A stretch of DNA of 64,000 nucleotides from NCBI GenBank assembly GCA_946811185.2, contig OX328106.1, positions 8,598,777 through 8,662,776 of the forward strand, written 5' to 3'. How positions within the stretch are numbered: the stretch's first letter is position 1; the number at the start of each line of letters is the position of its first letter. The DNA is from Hippopus hippopus (taxonomy: Eukaryota > Mollusca > Bivalvia > Cardiida > Cardiidae). Shown here piece by piece: positions 1 through 11,454 of this stretch. A model generated the notes under the pieces. The model saw only the letters and a list, made by a program, of their open reading frames with translations. It was not told the origin of the DNA and made no database searches. The translations under genes were made by a program, and so were the position numbers.

Positions 1-1162
1 GGAATACAATGCTAATAAAACTGCAACACTACAAAAATTATAATTGTTATTTACACAACCTTGTTTCCAAAATTAATTTCATCCTAAAAGAAAAAAATGA
101 CGAAATATGTCTTTCAGTGGTAAACTTTTAAAAATTCTGATACCCTGTCACAGAGGGATTTAACTTTCCTGTTGATCACTCAAACTAGAGTTTAATTTTT
201 TCATCATAAACTAACCAACTTTTGAAATGATCATGCGGGAGCCATTTTGGTTGAAACTCGCATTTCTGTGGGGTTTTACCATCGTCGATTGAACTGGAGA
301 TAGTAATGGTCCCATTGTGCTTTCTGAAGTGATATTTTCAGCAGATTTTGCCTTTTTTCGCCCCAATGATGTTCCAAAATACTCAGAAAATCACTTCATT
401 GCGATGTTGAATGATCACCGTTTTTTTTCCCAAAACCATCCGATGTGAAGATCGGACACAGGCTACCAGTTTTATCTTAGCCATAGTATCCATCAGGTTA
501 TTGATAAATTCTCACTAGTAAGCTCGGCATTATATTTTTTGAGCGGAAAAAGCAGAAACATACACAAGGCACTCTAATTCATGGAGTGGCACTTTTATGA
601 CCAAGTGCGCTTAACAGGCCGGAGGTTGGTATAGAATTGCGCCATCTGGGACTTTAAGGGGCCTATGGCACAATGGCACGCTCTAGATTGAACACTGTGC
701 TGGCATTTGACATACTTTTTGATACTCAAGAAAATTTGATAAACAGAAATTTGTGATTGGTCAAAAATGTATACATGTTAAGGGCCCCTGCTTATTTACG
801 GGCAAGTTTATGCTGTCTTTTTTTTTTTTTTTTTTAAGATATGTCTCGTTTTGAAAATGTCCCCTGAAAAATGCAGCAATGGGGGCAGTGAGTTGCATAT
901 CGAGTGTGCTCCAGTTCTTAATTTCTTTTCACTTTTCTTTGTACAATACACAAATTATATACTCTATTCTGTTCTATTTTATATTGGATAGTAAAGCATA
1001 GACCATACCTAAATTTTTTCCTAAATTCCTTGCGTACTGTTTAGCATTGTATTGTTGACCAGTCTGTTGGCTTTAGTAAAATTACAAGACTGTGTCTCCT
1101 TTTTTTCCTAATTATTGTATTCTGGTATTACAGGACCAAAATAGCTCTCTTGTTTTCTGTAG

Positions 1163-1309
1163 GCTTGGTTAAATGAGAAGTTTGCACCAGAGTTATTGGA
1201 AGCAAAAACAGAACTGGTTGATTGTATGCTGGAACAGATCTCAGAAATGGAAGAAAATATCAAGAGAGCCAAAAAGGGAGATTTTAAAGTCAGTCTTCAC
1301 AGAATGGAG
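1163..1309 (+). CDS. GINS4: GINS4/SLD5 internal coding exon (N-terminal helical domain)
   Basis: The exon has 49 codons in phase 0/0, between a pyrimidine-rich acceptor (TTTTCTGTAG) and a GTAGGT donor. It reads AWLNEKFAPELLEAK and continues to SLHRME, and it is colinear without gaps with the start of the A domain of animal SLD5 (human about residues 33-81, AWMNEKFAPELLE). SLD5 is one of four GINS subunits (SLD5, PSF1, PSF2, PSF3). GINS joins CDC45 and MCM2-7 to form the CMG helicase at replication forks in the nucleus. This segment supplies the first long helices of the alpha-helical domain that packs against the other subunits. The exon opens with an internal codon, so the upstream coding exon with the start ATG lies before position 1. 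No matching exon was found in 1-1162. Confidence 0.93.
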
Positions 1310-1363
1310 GTAGGTTTGTAACAATGCTTGAAAATTTGTGTATTGTACACAATCATTATGCCC

Positions 1364-1566
1364 TTAACCACACAATCCCAAGTTTTAACGACCCTGAGAA
1401 AGAAAGCTTTTGAAACATTGTGGGATAAGGAGAAAATGCTGGTAACCAGTATTTTCTTCTTTTCCAGCAATATTTTCTTTTCTTTTACAGACAAATCCCA
1501 TTACTTGTGCCACACTTACTTTGTCCTTTGGATCTGTCTAAAATTTTGTTGTGTGGTAAGGAGCTA
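1364..1566. repeat. TTAA foldback MITE, near-complete copy
   Basis: This is a representative of the commonest repeat in the window. From the left it has TTAACCACACAATCCC and an arm ending GAAACATTGTGGGA. A palindromic core of the GGAGAAAATGCTGGTAACCA type follows, then its complement, then a different right arm ending in GGTAAGGAGCTAA. Consensus ends across copies are TTAA-CCCTTTACC and GGTAAAGRG-TTAA. The TTAA target and CCY-type start resemble piggyBac-superfamily termini. The copy begins 55 bp downstream of the exon 1163-1309 donor. Confidence 0.75.
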
Positions 1567-1689
1567 AGGGAGATATTTCGAATTTGTAATCTGAAAATGA
1601 TTCTAATTTGGTTGAGTCTAATATTCTGTTGTTTAGTAGAGAGTCTGTTGGAGCCATAGCAAACACTGAACTGGAGCTTCTTGTCTAGT

Positions 1690-1803
1690 GTCTGTATTCA
1701 CCAACCAAATGGTTTAGCCAATCAGAAGTTTTGTAAATTTCAAATTTAGAAAATTTGGTGACAAGTCCAAAACCCTTCTATAGAGTGATTGGTGAATGTG
1801 GAC
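1690..1803. repeat. Short relative of the 'GTATTCACCAACC' palindromic MITE
   Basis: GTATTCACCAACC at the left and GGTGAATGTGGACC at the right form inverted ends around AAATGGTTTAGCCAATCAGA. The same inner motif occurs in the fuller copy at 51956-52152. This copy is shorter and more diverged. Confidence 0.45.
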
Positions 1804-1989
1804 CCTGATGTTGCAGTAGATTTGTCTTAACTGACTTCTCCTTCATGCTAGGTCATCATATTTTCTTGATACTACCAAGTGATGCATGATCCTTTGTTGA
1901 TTATTTGACCATTTTAGAAAACCAGTAGCATACAGAAAAGTAAAGCTTGGTTATTTCCAACATATTGCATAGAATTTACAAATAGCAAA

Positions 1990-2085
1990 AAGTTGCAACC
2001 CGTGCAGGCTGACATAGGTCTACACTTTCTGCAGATGCGTGAAACCTCCCTTTTCACAGAGCATGACTCTTATTTATTTTTAGCT
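1990..2085. repeat. Fragment of the 'AAGCCCCCTTTT' MITE
   Basis: The fragment holds GTGCAGGCTGACATAGG, a pyrimidine-rich stretch and TTTTCACAGAGCATGACTC. These match one half of the element that is complete at 15965-16232. The other half is missing. Confidence 0.5.
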
Positions 2086-2381
2086 TGGCTGTTTTTGAAG
2101 GAAACTTCAAGATATCGCCATAGCTCTGTCTGTGTCGTCGGTGTCATCTTGCAAAAGCTCTGAAATTTTATCCTATCTATATCATTACTGATGATATTTA
2201 CATATACTTCAAACTCAGACTAGTTGTTTACTACCTTAAGGGGAACCCATACAACAGGAAAAGTTTCCCATCAAAATGTTTTATACACAGTTATGGACCT
2301 TTTTCAGCTTATAATAATCACTGAAACCAACTGCAGCTGAGCCTTAGCACCCGCATGCAGTGCTCTTGTTTTTTATTTCAG

Positions 2382-2435
2382 ATTGACAGAATAAGATATG
2401 TTATAACAAGTTATCTTCGATGTAGATTGAAAAAG
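2382..2435 (+). CDS. GINS4: GINS4/SLD5 internal coding exon (RYV/SYLRCRL helix)
   Basis: This is an 18-codon exon in phase 0/0 with acceptor TTTTATTTCAG and donor GTAAGT. The translation IDRIRYVITSYLRCRLKK aligns with the human SLD5 segment containing ERIRYVLSSYLRCRL, the most conserved helix of the A domain and part of the interface with the partner subunit PSF1. It joins the previous exon (ending HRME) without a frame change. Although short, the near-identical motif and consensus splice sites make the call secure. Confidence 0.93.
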
Positions 2436-2513
2436 GTAAGTTTGTATTTTCTCAGAATGAAAATTCAGCTCACTTTATGTGTAGTTTAGAAATAAGAACT
2501 ATTGATTTGTTTA

Positions 2514-2770
2514 TCATTGTTTTTTAGTTAAATAACTCAGGAAGGATGACAAAGGTGAATTATTATCACAAAATGACTTATTTACAGTCACTTTTATCCA
2601 TTTATCAAAGTTTTTTAACAATCCTGTATTTTGAAGAACCAAAAACAGGTTTTGGAAAATACTGTGGAAAATGAGGAAAAAACGGTTCCATATTTTATTT
2701 GTTTTTTCCCCCACACTGTTTTCTGTCCTTCCAAAGGCAAATCTTATCATTTTGAGCCACATTTAACCCT
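2514..2770. repeat. Degenerate TTAA MITE
   Basis: A diverged core (GAAAATACTGTGGAAAATGAGG ... CCCACACTGTTTTC) is followed by a right arm that ends ATTTAACCCTTT. A further arm fragment with CTTCCAAATTCAAAGCA continues to about 2820, as if a second copy had been joined at the TTAA. Confidence 0.55.
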
Positions 2771-2905
2771 TTCCCAAACATAAATTTCTGACTCTTCCAA
2801 ATTCAAAGCACATTCAGAGGATAAGTTTAGGAATTGTACAAATGAGCTGAAATTCTCTAATAGGGTAGCAAACATTTGTTAAGGTGTTAATGAGTAAAAT
2901 GAGTG

Positions 2906-3105
2906 TGCCATGTCCATGGTTGTGAGGTACAGCGTCGGCCTCGTAACCGTAAGGTCCTGAGTTCGATACCCGGAAGCAGGTGTCAACTTTGGGATTTTTC
3001 ATTGACCCATATATTTGGCGCGAGTACTGGTGTAGTTCCCAGGAAGCAGAATTGAGAGAGATTAGTATAAGTTGTAAATACTTGTTTCTCAATCAGTGTG
3101 AAATA
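2906..3105 (+). mobile_element. tRNA-derived SINE
   Basis: A tRNA-like head (GGTACAGCGTCGGCC, then CCTCGTAACC in the anticodon-arm position) is followed by the pol III B box GAGTTCGATACCC. A non-tRNA body then ends in AGTGTGAAATAAATA. It is not a functional tRNA, because the acceptor stem does not close and the A box is degraded. The 3' end lies within 10 bp of the palindrome at 3113. Confidence 0.6.
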
Positions 3106-3112
3106 AATAGAG

Positions 3113-3270
3113 TTTATTTCATCAGCTTGTGGTTAATATGGGGAAATATTTGCCGAAAAAGGGAAAGGTATGCGAAAAGAACGAGTGCCGTAAGGCACGA
3201 GTTATTTTCACGGACCTTTCCCTTTTGAGGCAAACATTTCCCCATATCAACCACAAGCTGATGAAATAAA
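3113..3270. repeat. Near-perfect long palindrome (hairpin MITE)
   Basis: Two arms of about 77 bp are inverted copies around a 4-base centre (GTAA near 3190). The left arm opens TTTATTTCATCAGCTTGTGG and the right arm closes with its exact complement. About ten mismatches lie mostly near the centre. No coding sequence is present. Confidence 0.8.
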
Positions 3271-3548
3271 TTATATATTTCCTCTGATTATTTTGTCAAC
3301 GAATGCCACTTTTAAAACTTAAAAAACTAATAAAAGTAGTTCCAGATTTTCGGCAGGAGGAAAATATTCACTGTGACGGGGAAATAATCCCCCCCAGCTT
3401 AAATTACGACATTTCTTTACCCATAATATTTCTAAAAATAGACACATGAAATATAATATATATATTTAAAAAAAAATGAGTAAAAGTGAATGAGTTAAAA
3501 CTTTACTCTTTTTGTGGAGAGTCAAAACAAGGAATCCCAGATGGATAA

Positions 3549-3722
3549 CTCCTTGCCACACTGTCCCAAGCTTTAACAATTCTGAGAAAGAAAACTATTA
3601 AAAACATTGTGGTTAAAGGAGAAAATGGTGGAAACAGGCATTTTCTCCTTTTTCCACAATGATTGCTTCCTTTTCAAAGACATCCCACCAAGTGAGCCTT
3701 ATTAATTTGCAAAAGCTCTATA
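3549..3722. repeat. TTAA foldback MITE, right end lost
   Basis: The left arm reads TTGCCACACTGTCCC and the core is palindromic (GGAGAAAATGGTGG ... GGCATTTTCTCC). The right arm breaks off at GCAAAAGCTC, where SINE-derived sequence begins. Confidence 0.65.
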
Positions 3723-3734
3723 TAGACGTTGGCT

Positions 3735-3895
3735 GGGTTTTTTGTTGGAGTGTCCTTGGGCAAGACACTTAAGAGCCCTAGCCTAGTACTGGTAAAACCC
3801 AGGAAATACATGAATAATTATGTGAGCTGTCGCCATGATATGACTGAAATAATGTTGAAAGCGTAAAACACCATTCAGTCAATCAATCAATCATC
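3735..3895 (+). mobile_element. 5'-truncated tRNA-SINE
   Basis: The SINE body and tail are present without the tRNA head: GTGTCCTTGGGCAAGACACTT, CCTAGTACTGGT, GATATGACTGAAATAATG, and the tail TCAATCAATCAATCA. The same body is found at 17075-17318 (minus), 47680-47912, 50583-50806 and 62395-62572. Confidence 0.7.
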
Positions 3896-4136
3896 AAAGA
3901 CATTCACGATAGTTTTTATTGTGCAGATCTCTGCGCATAATGTTCTTAATTGGTATGTTTTTACCTTACCCTTCTTTGCAAGAAAATGGTTAAATATAAA
4001 GTGAAGTTCACTACATCTAGGAAACAAAGGAGACTGAAGCACATTGACATGGTTAATAAACATCGTTCTACTTCAGTAGAAAGTGCAAAAAGTATGCAGT
4101 GGCCTACTGACACTATATCTGATACATTTCGGATAC

Positions 4137-4956
4137 CAGGGTTCCCTCTGGCTATTTATTTTCTTGCACCATCACTTTCACCAAATGAGAAAAGTTTGCG
4201 CCAGATTGAAATAATTGGAGCCAGTTGGTGTCAATTTTGAAAAGAAAGTACAGGGTGTTGGACATGATCAAGAATTGGTCAATAAATTATCATTTCAAGC
4301 TTTTGTCACGAGCAATAAAATAAGAGGGGACTATTTACATTTTTAAGCATACAGAGGTTAAAATGTTAAAAACTAAACAAGTTTTCTGAAATGTGGGAGA
4401 TTAGTAGAGGAAAAACGACATAGAATATTCCGAGGACGACGATAACATTACCATTCGGGTTTTAGTCAGCGTCGACTGCTACATGGTCGTCATTCTGGAA
4501 ACTCGCCATATTTATACAGGCTTTATCGATTTTAACTGCAGTCATGATTCATTTGGACATTCTGTAACATTCCTGATTTATATTGGACACTGGTCTTCGA
4601 TGCTTTCACTTTCTTAAAGTTTTCCTGAGTTAAATGACAAATTTTGTCTACTCAGAAGTTTATGTTATCGGAATGTATGTATATTTGGATAGTCAGGTGT
4701 AAATGATACTGATTTAAGAAATAATATGGATTACATCGATGCTGTAGTTTATTCCAGCTGATTTATTTCAACTTAAATCAATGGACAGGCAATCATGCAT
4801 CCATGCATTGCAGTGAAGGGGACCAGCATCAAAATGTACGGCGACCCGATATGAAAAATATCAGCGCCAGTCATTTTCGCCAATCAGCATTTTCTTGCGC
4901 CACATTTAAAAATCTATCACAAATGGCGCCAAATGCGAAGCCCAGCGGGAACCCTG
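4137..4956. mobile_element. hAT-like non-autonomous element with 5 bp target duplication
   Basis: The ends are inverted repeats CAGGGTTCCCTCTGG (left) and the complement of CAGGGTTCCCGCTGG (right), flanked on both sides by GATAC (4132-4136 and 4957-4961). Subterminal GCGCCA motifs recur near both ends. The 820 bp interior has no transposase-like frame. The CAGGG start resembles hAT termini, but hAT usually makes 8 bp duplications and only 5 bp are seen here, so the superfamily is uncertain. Confidence 0.65.
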
Positions 4957-5369
4957 GATACTTTAGATATGTCTTAATCTATGAAGATGGGTCGGTGGAT
5001 TGTTGAACTTCATCACATGGCAGTAAATAAGCATGTGCTAAAATGATAAAATGTACTTACAGAATTAGACTGACATCTTTTTTTGAGTTTGGGATATTAT
5101 GAGTCATGATTTTGGCTGCAAAGTCACTCTTACGCAATTTCAATTTCCATATCTCTGAAACAGTGTGGTGAAAGTTCCCCAGTTTTTCACAGAAAGTGAC
5201 TCATATAAAAGTGTCTTCACAATTTTAGTTTCATGGAAACTTAATGTACAGTTTTCTTAAATTTTTGCTGAGAACATCCATTTTTTCAATTTTGCACTTG
5301 GCCAAATTTACCTTATTATTGGACAAAAATGTTATTTAGTCCTTTGAATTGGATTCTATTTAATTTTTT

Positions 5370-7260
5370 AGCTCACCTGAGCACAAAGTGCTCATGGTGA
5401 GCTTTTGTGATCGTGCTGTGTCAGGCGTCCGTCATGCGTCGTCAACTTTTACCTTGTGTACACTCTAGAGGCCACATTTTCAGTCCGATACTCATGAAAC
5501 TTGGTCAGAATGTTTGTCTTGATGATATCTCGGACGAGTTCGAAAATGGGTCATGTCGAGTCAAAAACTAGGTCACTAGGTCATATCTTGGGAAAAACCT
5601 TGTGTACACTCTAGAGGCCACATTTTCAGTCCAAAACTCTTGAAAGTTGGTCAGAATGTTTGTCTTGATGATATCTTGGACGAGTTCGAAAATGGGTCAT
5701 GTCAGGTCAAAAACTAGGTCACTAGGGCAAATCTTAGAAAAACGTTGTGTACGCTCTAGAGGCCATATTTTCAGTCAAAAACTCTTGAAAGTTGGTCAGA
5801 ATGTTTGTCTTGATGATATCGCGGATGAGTTTGAAAATGGGTCATGTCGGGTCAAAAACTAGGTCACTAGGTCAAATCTTAGAAAAACCTTGTGTACACT
5901 CTAGGGACCACATTTTCAGTCCAAAACTCTTGAAAGTTGGTCAGAATGTTTGTCTTGATGATATCTTGGACGAGTTTAAAAATGGGTCATGTCAGGTCAA
6001 AAACTAGGTCACTAGGGCAAATCTTAGAAAAATCTTGTGTACGCTCTAGAGGCCATATTTTCAGTCCAAAACTCTTGAAAATTGGTCAGAATGTTTGTCT
6101 TGATAATATTGCGGATGAGTTCGAAAATGGGTCATGATGGGTCAAAAACTAGGTCACTACGTCAAATCTTAGAAAAACCTTGTTTATACTCTAGAGGCCA
6201 TATTTTCAGTCCAATGCTCTTGATAGTTTGTCAGAATGTTTGTCTTGATGAGATCTCGGATGAGTTCAAAAATGGGTTATGTCGGGTCAAAAACTAGGTC
6301 AAATATTAGAAAAACCTTGTGTATGCTCTAGAGGCCATATTTTCATTCCAAAACTCTTGAAAATTGGTTAGAATGTTTGTCTTGATGATATCTCAAGACG
6401 AGTTTGAAAATGGGTCATGTCAGGTCAAAAACTAGGTCACTAGGGCAAATCTTAGAAAAACTTTGTGTACGCTCTAGAGGCCATATTTTCAGTCCAAAAC
6501 TCTTGAAAGTTGGTCAGAATGTTTGTCTTGATGATATCTTGGATGAATTCCAAAATGGGTCATGTCGGGTAAAAAAACTAGGTCACTAGGTCAAATCTTA
6601 GAAAAACCTTGTGTACGCTCTACGGGCCATATTTTCAGTCCAAAACTCTTGCAAAATGGTCAGAATATTTGTCTTGATGACATCTCGAATGAATTAAAAA
6701 ATGGGTCATGTCGGGTTAAAAACTAGGTCACTAGGTCATATCTTAGAAAAACCTTGTGTATGCTCTAGAGGCCATATTTTCAGTCCAAAACTCTTGAAAG
6801 TTGGTCAGAATATTTGTCTTGATAATATCTCAGATGAGTTTGAAAATGGGTAATGTCGGGTCAAATCTTAGAAAAACCTTGTGTTCACTCTAGAGGTCAC
6901 ATTTTTAGTCCAATACTCTTGAAAATTGGTCAGAATGTTTGGCTTGATGATATCTCAGACGAGTTCAAAAATGGATCATGTTGGGTCAAAAACTAGGTCG
7001 CTAGGCCAAATCTTCGAAAAACCTTGTGTTTGCTCTGGAGGCCACATTTTTAGTCCAATACTCTTGAAAATTGGTCAGAATGTTTGTCTTGATGATATCT
7101 TGGATGAGTTTGAAAATTGGTCATGTCGGGTCGAAAACTAAGTCACAAGGTCAAATCTTAGAAAAACCTTGTGTACACTTTTGAAAAAGATTTAGAATGG
7201 ATCATTTTTGGTCAAAAGGCTCAGGTGAGCGACTTCTGGGCCATCATGGCCCTCTTGTTT
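5370..7260 (+). mobile_element. Family A tandem-repeat element, complete (HINE/Helentron-like)
   Basis: The 5' end is AGCTCACCTGAGC followed by the small hairpin GAGCACAAAGTGCTC. About eleven head-to-tail monomers follow, with a period close to 145 bp (TCAGAATGTTTGTCTTGATG, GGTCACTAGGTCAAATCTTA). The 3' part has CTCAGGTGAGCGA, which is the inverted 5' end. It is followed by the hairpin GGGCCATCATGGCCC (7238-7252) and TCTTGTTT. The layout matches non-autonomous Helentron-type elements that carry satellites in bivalves. Because 145 is not a multiple of 3, the overlapping 71-codon frames seen in each monomer are a by-product and not genes. Confidence 0.75.
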
Positions 7261-7569
7261 ATCAATAGTTATTTATGTTGCATAAGCTCAGTTTATTAAA
7301 GGCTTTAGTTGTGTGTCACAGCTCATAAAACAGTTGATTTTGCATGATTTAAGTTGACCATAGTTGCAATAACTTTTCTGCCTAAAATGCTTGTGCTGCT
7401 GGTATCTGAAGACCCAAATATTAAACCAACTCAATGGTGAATCATGTCTTTCATTATTTTTTTTCACCCTTATTTACATCACTTTCCAAAATAATAGGAC
7501 ATAAAAAATATCTTATTTCAGAAAAAAATTACAGCAATTATTGTCCTTAATGTAGACAAATCTGAAATT

Positions 7570-7825
7570 TTGTGGTCTTGTAAAGAGTTAACAGTCCTGA
7601 CGAAGAAGTCTTTTGTTAATACATGTATAGTGGTTACCACCATTTTCTCCTTTTCACACAATGTTTCCAGTCCTTTCATTTACAATTCCAGGCAAATCGA
7701 GCAACATTCAAGTTGTCATCTGCAAATGCAAAACAGTATGGGTAAAAGAGAAACTGCTGGTAAACATAATATTTTCCTTTTCTCACTAAGTTTTCTACTC
7801 TATCAAAAGCAAATCAGTTAAGACA
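7570..7825. repeat. Two partial TTAA MITE copies
   Basis: AAGAGTTAACAGTCCTGA and the core GTGGTTACCACCATTTTCTCC form one half copy. A second half copy follows with GTCATCTGCAAATGC and CTGGTAAACATAATATTTTCC. Confidence 0.5.
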
Positions 7826-7894
7826 GGACTGTTGCTATCTTGTTACAGGTACTTTTGAGCATATTTGCCCATTTTTAGAGCTCAATATGTACTT

Positions 7895-9345
7895 GCTAAT
7901 CATTTACCAAACGACAAAATTTTGTACTCTTCCAAATTGAAATTGAGACTACAAATGGTGAGATTTGCGTTTGAAAGTTTAGAAAACATGATGGGAAAAG
8001 GAGAAAAATGCTGGTTACCAGCTTTTTCTCCTTTTTATACGCCCGTCGAAGACTGGACGTATTATGGGATCACCCATGGCGTACCGGCGGGAGGGCGGGC
8101 TGCAGCGTCCAGTTCTTTGTCCGGAACATAACTTTGTCATCTCCAGTCTGATTGACTTGAAACTTGGCATTTGTGTTTGTTGCAATAATACAGAGTGCAG
8201 TGCAAAAGAACCATAGCTCTACCTCATGCTGTCTTTGAGTTATTTCCCTTTGATCGTCATTTTTACAGCATTTTCTGCTTGTCCGGAGCATAACTTTGTC
8301 ATCTCTAGTCCGATTGACTTGAAACTTGGCATTTGTGTTTGTTGCAATAATACGGAGTGCAGTGCGAAAGAACCATAACTCTACCTCGTGCTGTCTTTGA
8401 GTTATTTCCCTTTGGTTGTCATTTTTACAGCATTTTCTGCTTGTACGGAATATAACTTTGTCATCTCTAGTCTGAACATCTTCAAATTTGGTATGCTTGA
8501 TTGTTGAAAAATTACAGAGTGCAGTGCACAAGAACCATAACTCTTCCTTGCACAAATTTTGAGTTACTCCCCCTTAGATCTTCATTTTTATAGCATTTCT
8601 TGCTTGTCCGGAGCATAACCTTGTCACCTTAAGTAGGAATGACTTGAAATATGGTATGCTTATTTGTTGCAATATTTGGAAGTGCAGTGCGCAAGAATTG
8701 TAACTCTACCTTGTGCTGTCTTTGAGTTATTTCTCTTTGATCATCATTTTTACAGCATTTAGTGCTTGTCCGGAATATAACTTTGTCATCTCAAGTCAGA
8801 ACGACTTCAAACTTGGTATGCATGTTTGTTGCAATATTACGGAGTACAGCACGCAAGAACAATAACTCTACCTAGCGCGGATTTTGAGTAATTCCACTTT
8901 GATTTTCATTTTTACAGTATTTCTTGCTTGTCCAGAATGGAACTTTGTCACCTCAAGTCAAATTGACTTGAGACTGGTAAACATGTTTGTTGCAGTTACG
9001 AAAAGTGCAATGCACTGGAGCCGTAACCTTACCTAATGCCCTTTTGGAATTATTCCCTATTCATTTTTGTTTTACAGCTTTTCATGCTTCTCTACAATAT
9101 AACTTTGTCTTTTCATGTTGGAATGACCTGAAACTTTATATGCATGTTTCCTTAACATTAGAGGAGACATTCATCCCTATTTCAATCAATTACATTATTT
9201 CTGCTGCACTACTATTTGCCTCTACCTGCCCTTTACAATTATTATCCCCCCTCGACAACTGGCGGTGGGACGGGCGTATCTTGCGACAATTTGCCGCACT
9301 TGTTCCACCATGTTTTCAAAAGTCTTCCATATCAGCGTCATTGAA
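7895..9345. repeat. TTAA MITE split by a family F element
   Basis: The left half (7895-8036) reads TTTACCAAACGACAAAATTTT and continues to CCAGCTTTTTCTCCTTTTT. The right half resumes at 9305 with CCACCATGTTTTCAAAAGTC. Rejoined, these give the MITE consensus core CTCCTTTT-CCCACAATGTTTTC. The family F element at 8037-9304 therefore landed inside the T run of the core. Confidence 0.8.
8037..9304 (+). mobile_element. Family F tandem-repeat element, complete (HINE/Helentron-like)
   Basis: The 5' end is ATACGCCCGTCGAAGAC. Six or so degenerate monomers of about 163 bp follow (TTGTCCGGAGCATAACTTTG, GAGTTATTTCCCTTTGAT). The 3' part has GGGACGGGCGTAT, which is the inverted 5' end, then the hairpin GCGACAATTTGCCGC (9283-9297) and ACTTGTT. 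Both boundaries are fixed by the interrupted MITE. A second complete copy at 26122-27383 has almost the same length. The open frames across the monomers on both strands (for example 8070-8555 minus) are not supported as genes, because they follow the repeat and not any protein family. Confidence 0.78.
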
Positions 9346-9449
9346 GCAAGGAAAAGGAATCAGTAAAGGGTTTACTGTATTCAGATGGCTTGCTTTATAA
9401 AGTTGGCCACTTTGAACAGTTCTCACTGTAAATCTGTATTGTTACTTAG

Positions 9450-9547
9450 ATAGAACAGTTTACAAGCCATATTCTGGAGGAAGAGAAAGGAAGAAAGGAT
9501 GAGGACCAGTCAAAATTGTCTACAGAAGAATTCGCTTTTGCCAGAGA
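9450..9547 (+). CDS. GINS4: GINS4/SLD5 internal coding exon (linker to helix)
   Basis: The exon is 98 nt, phase 0 in and phase 2 out, with acceptor TGTTACTTAG and donor GTAAGT. It reads IEQFTSHILEEEKGRKDEDQ and then SKLSTEEFAFARE, matching the SLD5 stretch IEKFFPHVLEKE...LSPEELAFARE. The lysine/glutamate-rich middle is the usual variable loop between A-domain helices. The last two bases (GA) complete a Glu codon with the first base of exon 16501-16589. It sits only about 90 bp upstream of the large element at 9639 and about 145 bp downstream of a family F insertion. Confidence 0.93.
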
Positions 9548-10509
9548 GTAAGTTTGTCAGATTTACTTGTGCAGTAAACTTTTTTTCTTCACCATTCTGT
9601 AGCTGGCCACTTTTGAAAATGATGGTAATCAGCATTTTCACACTGGAGAGACCTTACATACTTGCTCCAGGTCAACGTTACTGCTCCTGTCAATTCAATG
9701 TACCCGCTCCAGTAAAAAACATGGCTGCGCCCAAGAATTTTGCTAGGTAAGCACCAAAACATACTTCTATAACAATCAGATGAATAGATGTGCAGTAGAC
9801 GGTTGTCGCACGGAATGTCTGGGATGTCAGTGCATATTTCTGTATTGTTCTTTTGGTGGTTGGTTATTTGTTAAAGACGTTTAATCCAACAAACTTCCGT
9901 CAGCGACTATGATTTCTGAATAATCAACACGTGGGAGTCAGCAAAAAGCTTTGTTAAACATACAAACACAATAATCTGAAGTTTGTGCTTTGCCAAGTGA
10001 TTCATATATGCTTTATTCACCTCAGTTCTAAACAAAAACTATACGACATTCATTAAAGAGCAACTTTCTGTCAATTTTTGTAGGCAACGCTCCACTCTCC
10101 AGAACTCAATAAAACGATCCAGCTCCTGAGTTGAAACAGAGAATGATATATGCGATTGTGTACGAGTTTAATCAAATAATTTTTCTTTTTTGATCAATAA
10201 GTATAACTGTCTATTTGTCTGTCGGTTTTTCTGTCCGTCAGGTTTATTGTCCTTTTGATGCTTTTGAAATGAAATGTCATTATATACATGAAGAGCTTGA
10301 TGACAGACAGTATCATGCAAAGGGTGGATAACTATCGTAACTATCATGCAGAAGATCCATAACTGTTATAACTATCATCTTCGATATCGTCATCACAAGA
10401 CTCCTCTTCGTTAATATAAATTAATAACAATGACCATCAACGAACAACCATTCATATGCCTTGTCAGCTGCACATCTAAAAGTATCTAGTTATATCTAAT
10501 ACTATGATT

Positions 10510-10690
10510 TAAATATGAGCCATACTCTGTGAAAAGTATCTGCTCAGGTCAGCCTGCGCAGGCGGACCTGGGCCGAGACTTTTCGCTATAGGTCAATTTT
10601 CTGTGTGTTCAAGGACCAGTCTACCTCAGGATTGAGTTGGTTTTTTTAAAAAAAAAAGGTGTTTATTATGGATCCATAAGTAACTAGCAT
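10510..10690. repeat. 'AAGCCCCCTTTT' MITE fragment inside the long-TIR element
   Basis: GAGCCATACTCTGTGAAAAG, a palindromic centre (GGTCAGCCTGCGCAGGCGGACC), CTTTTCGCTATAGGTCAATT and TATGGATCCATAA match the copy at 15965-16232 in reverse order. A 50 bp duplication then follows around 10681-10780 (TAACTAGCATGACTAGCGCC twice). Confidence 0.6.
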
Positions 10691-11454
10691 GACTAGCGCC
10701 CGCAGAATTGATCGAACCAAGATTTCTTATTACTAGCATGACTAGCGCCGGCAGAAGTGATCGAACCAGGATTTCTTATTACAAGTTAATAATCCTGACC
10801 ACCTAACCACGGAAGATTATCCTATGAAAGCTACATTATGAAACAATCAGTGCAACTTCCATAATGTCTGAGTCTTGTTTGTTTCTTTCGAATTTAATCC
10901 GTTTTCATCAGTGCTTAATTCATTGAAAATGCATTATTTCATGATGATTTTTCCTTTAAAGAATATCGACTCCATGAACATCTGGTCGAGATCTCGCTGA
11001 GCTTGGTAGGTCAGTTAGTCACATACAAGGCTTGAAATATGCAAGGTGGGGTTTGTTCGATGGCTCGATTCAACAGCTCAGCCAAATTCTTTTCGGAGAT
11101 TGATAATCGTCATTGCAGAAGGTTTCATTCCTCTTTCACCATTTGTCATTTTTCGAAGACGTTGATCTAGGATAGCAGCCAGTAGCTTTCAAATATATTT
11201 ATGCGAATTATTGGTAGTTATTGGCGAGTTATTGGTGCAAGGCAAAGTAAAGATGCAGACTTAATACTAGCTAATTCTAGAAAGGTCATTAATAAGAAAG
11301 TGATTTCTGTGATGTGGTTAAAATAACGCTGAAACGAACAAAACTCACAACCAACACAATTTAATCTTTATTAGGAAATTCGAATGCATGTCAAAGACTT
11401 ATTGCACATACATGTAAACTGTACTCATCTAATGTTGATAAAGTAAAAAAAAAG

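Noticed and set aside
2913..2980. Possible tRNA genes at SINE heads (also 36373-36440, 47690-47755, 50590-50655)
   Set aside because: Pol III boxes are present but the cloverleafs do not close and each is fused to a SINE body and tail; two have target duplications.
5647..7141. Series of overlapping 61-71 codon frames with a shared MVRMFVLMIS start, also at 42768-44023
   Set aside because: They restart every 145 bp because each tandem monomer contains the same ATG. 145 is not divisible by 3, so they overlap in shifting frames. This is repeat structure, not a gene family.
5370..7260. CRISPR-like array or satellite centromere
   Set aside because: Direct repeats have no unique spacers, and the arrays are short and bounded by mobile-element ends in a gene intron.
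8070..8555. 161-codon frame on the minus strand with internal repeats (also 40793-41230)
   Set aside because: It follows the 163 bp family F monomers, whose length leaves the frame open by chance over a few units. No protein family resemblance and no conservation of the frame between F copies.
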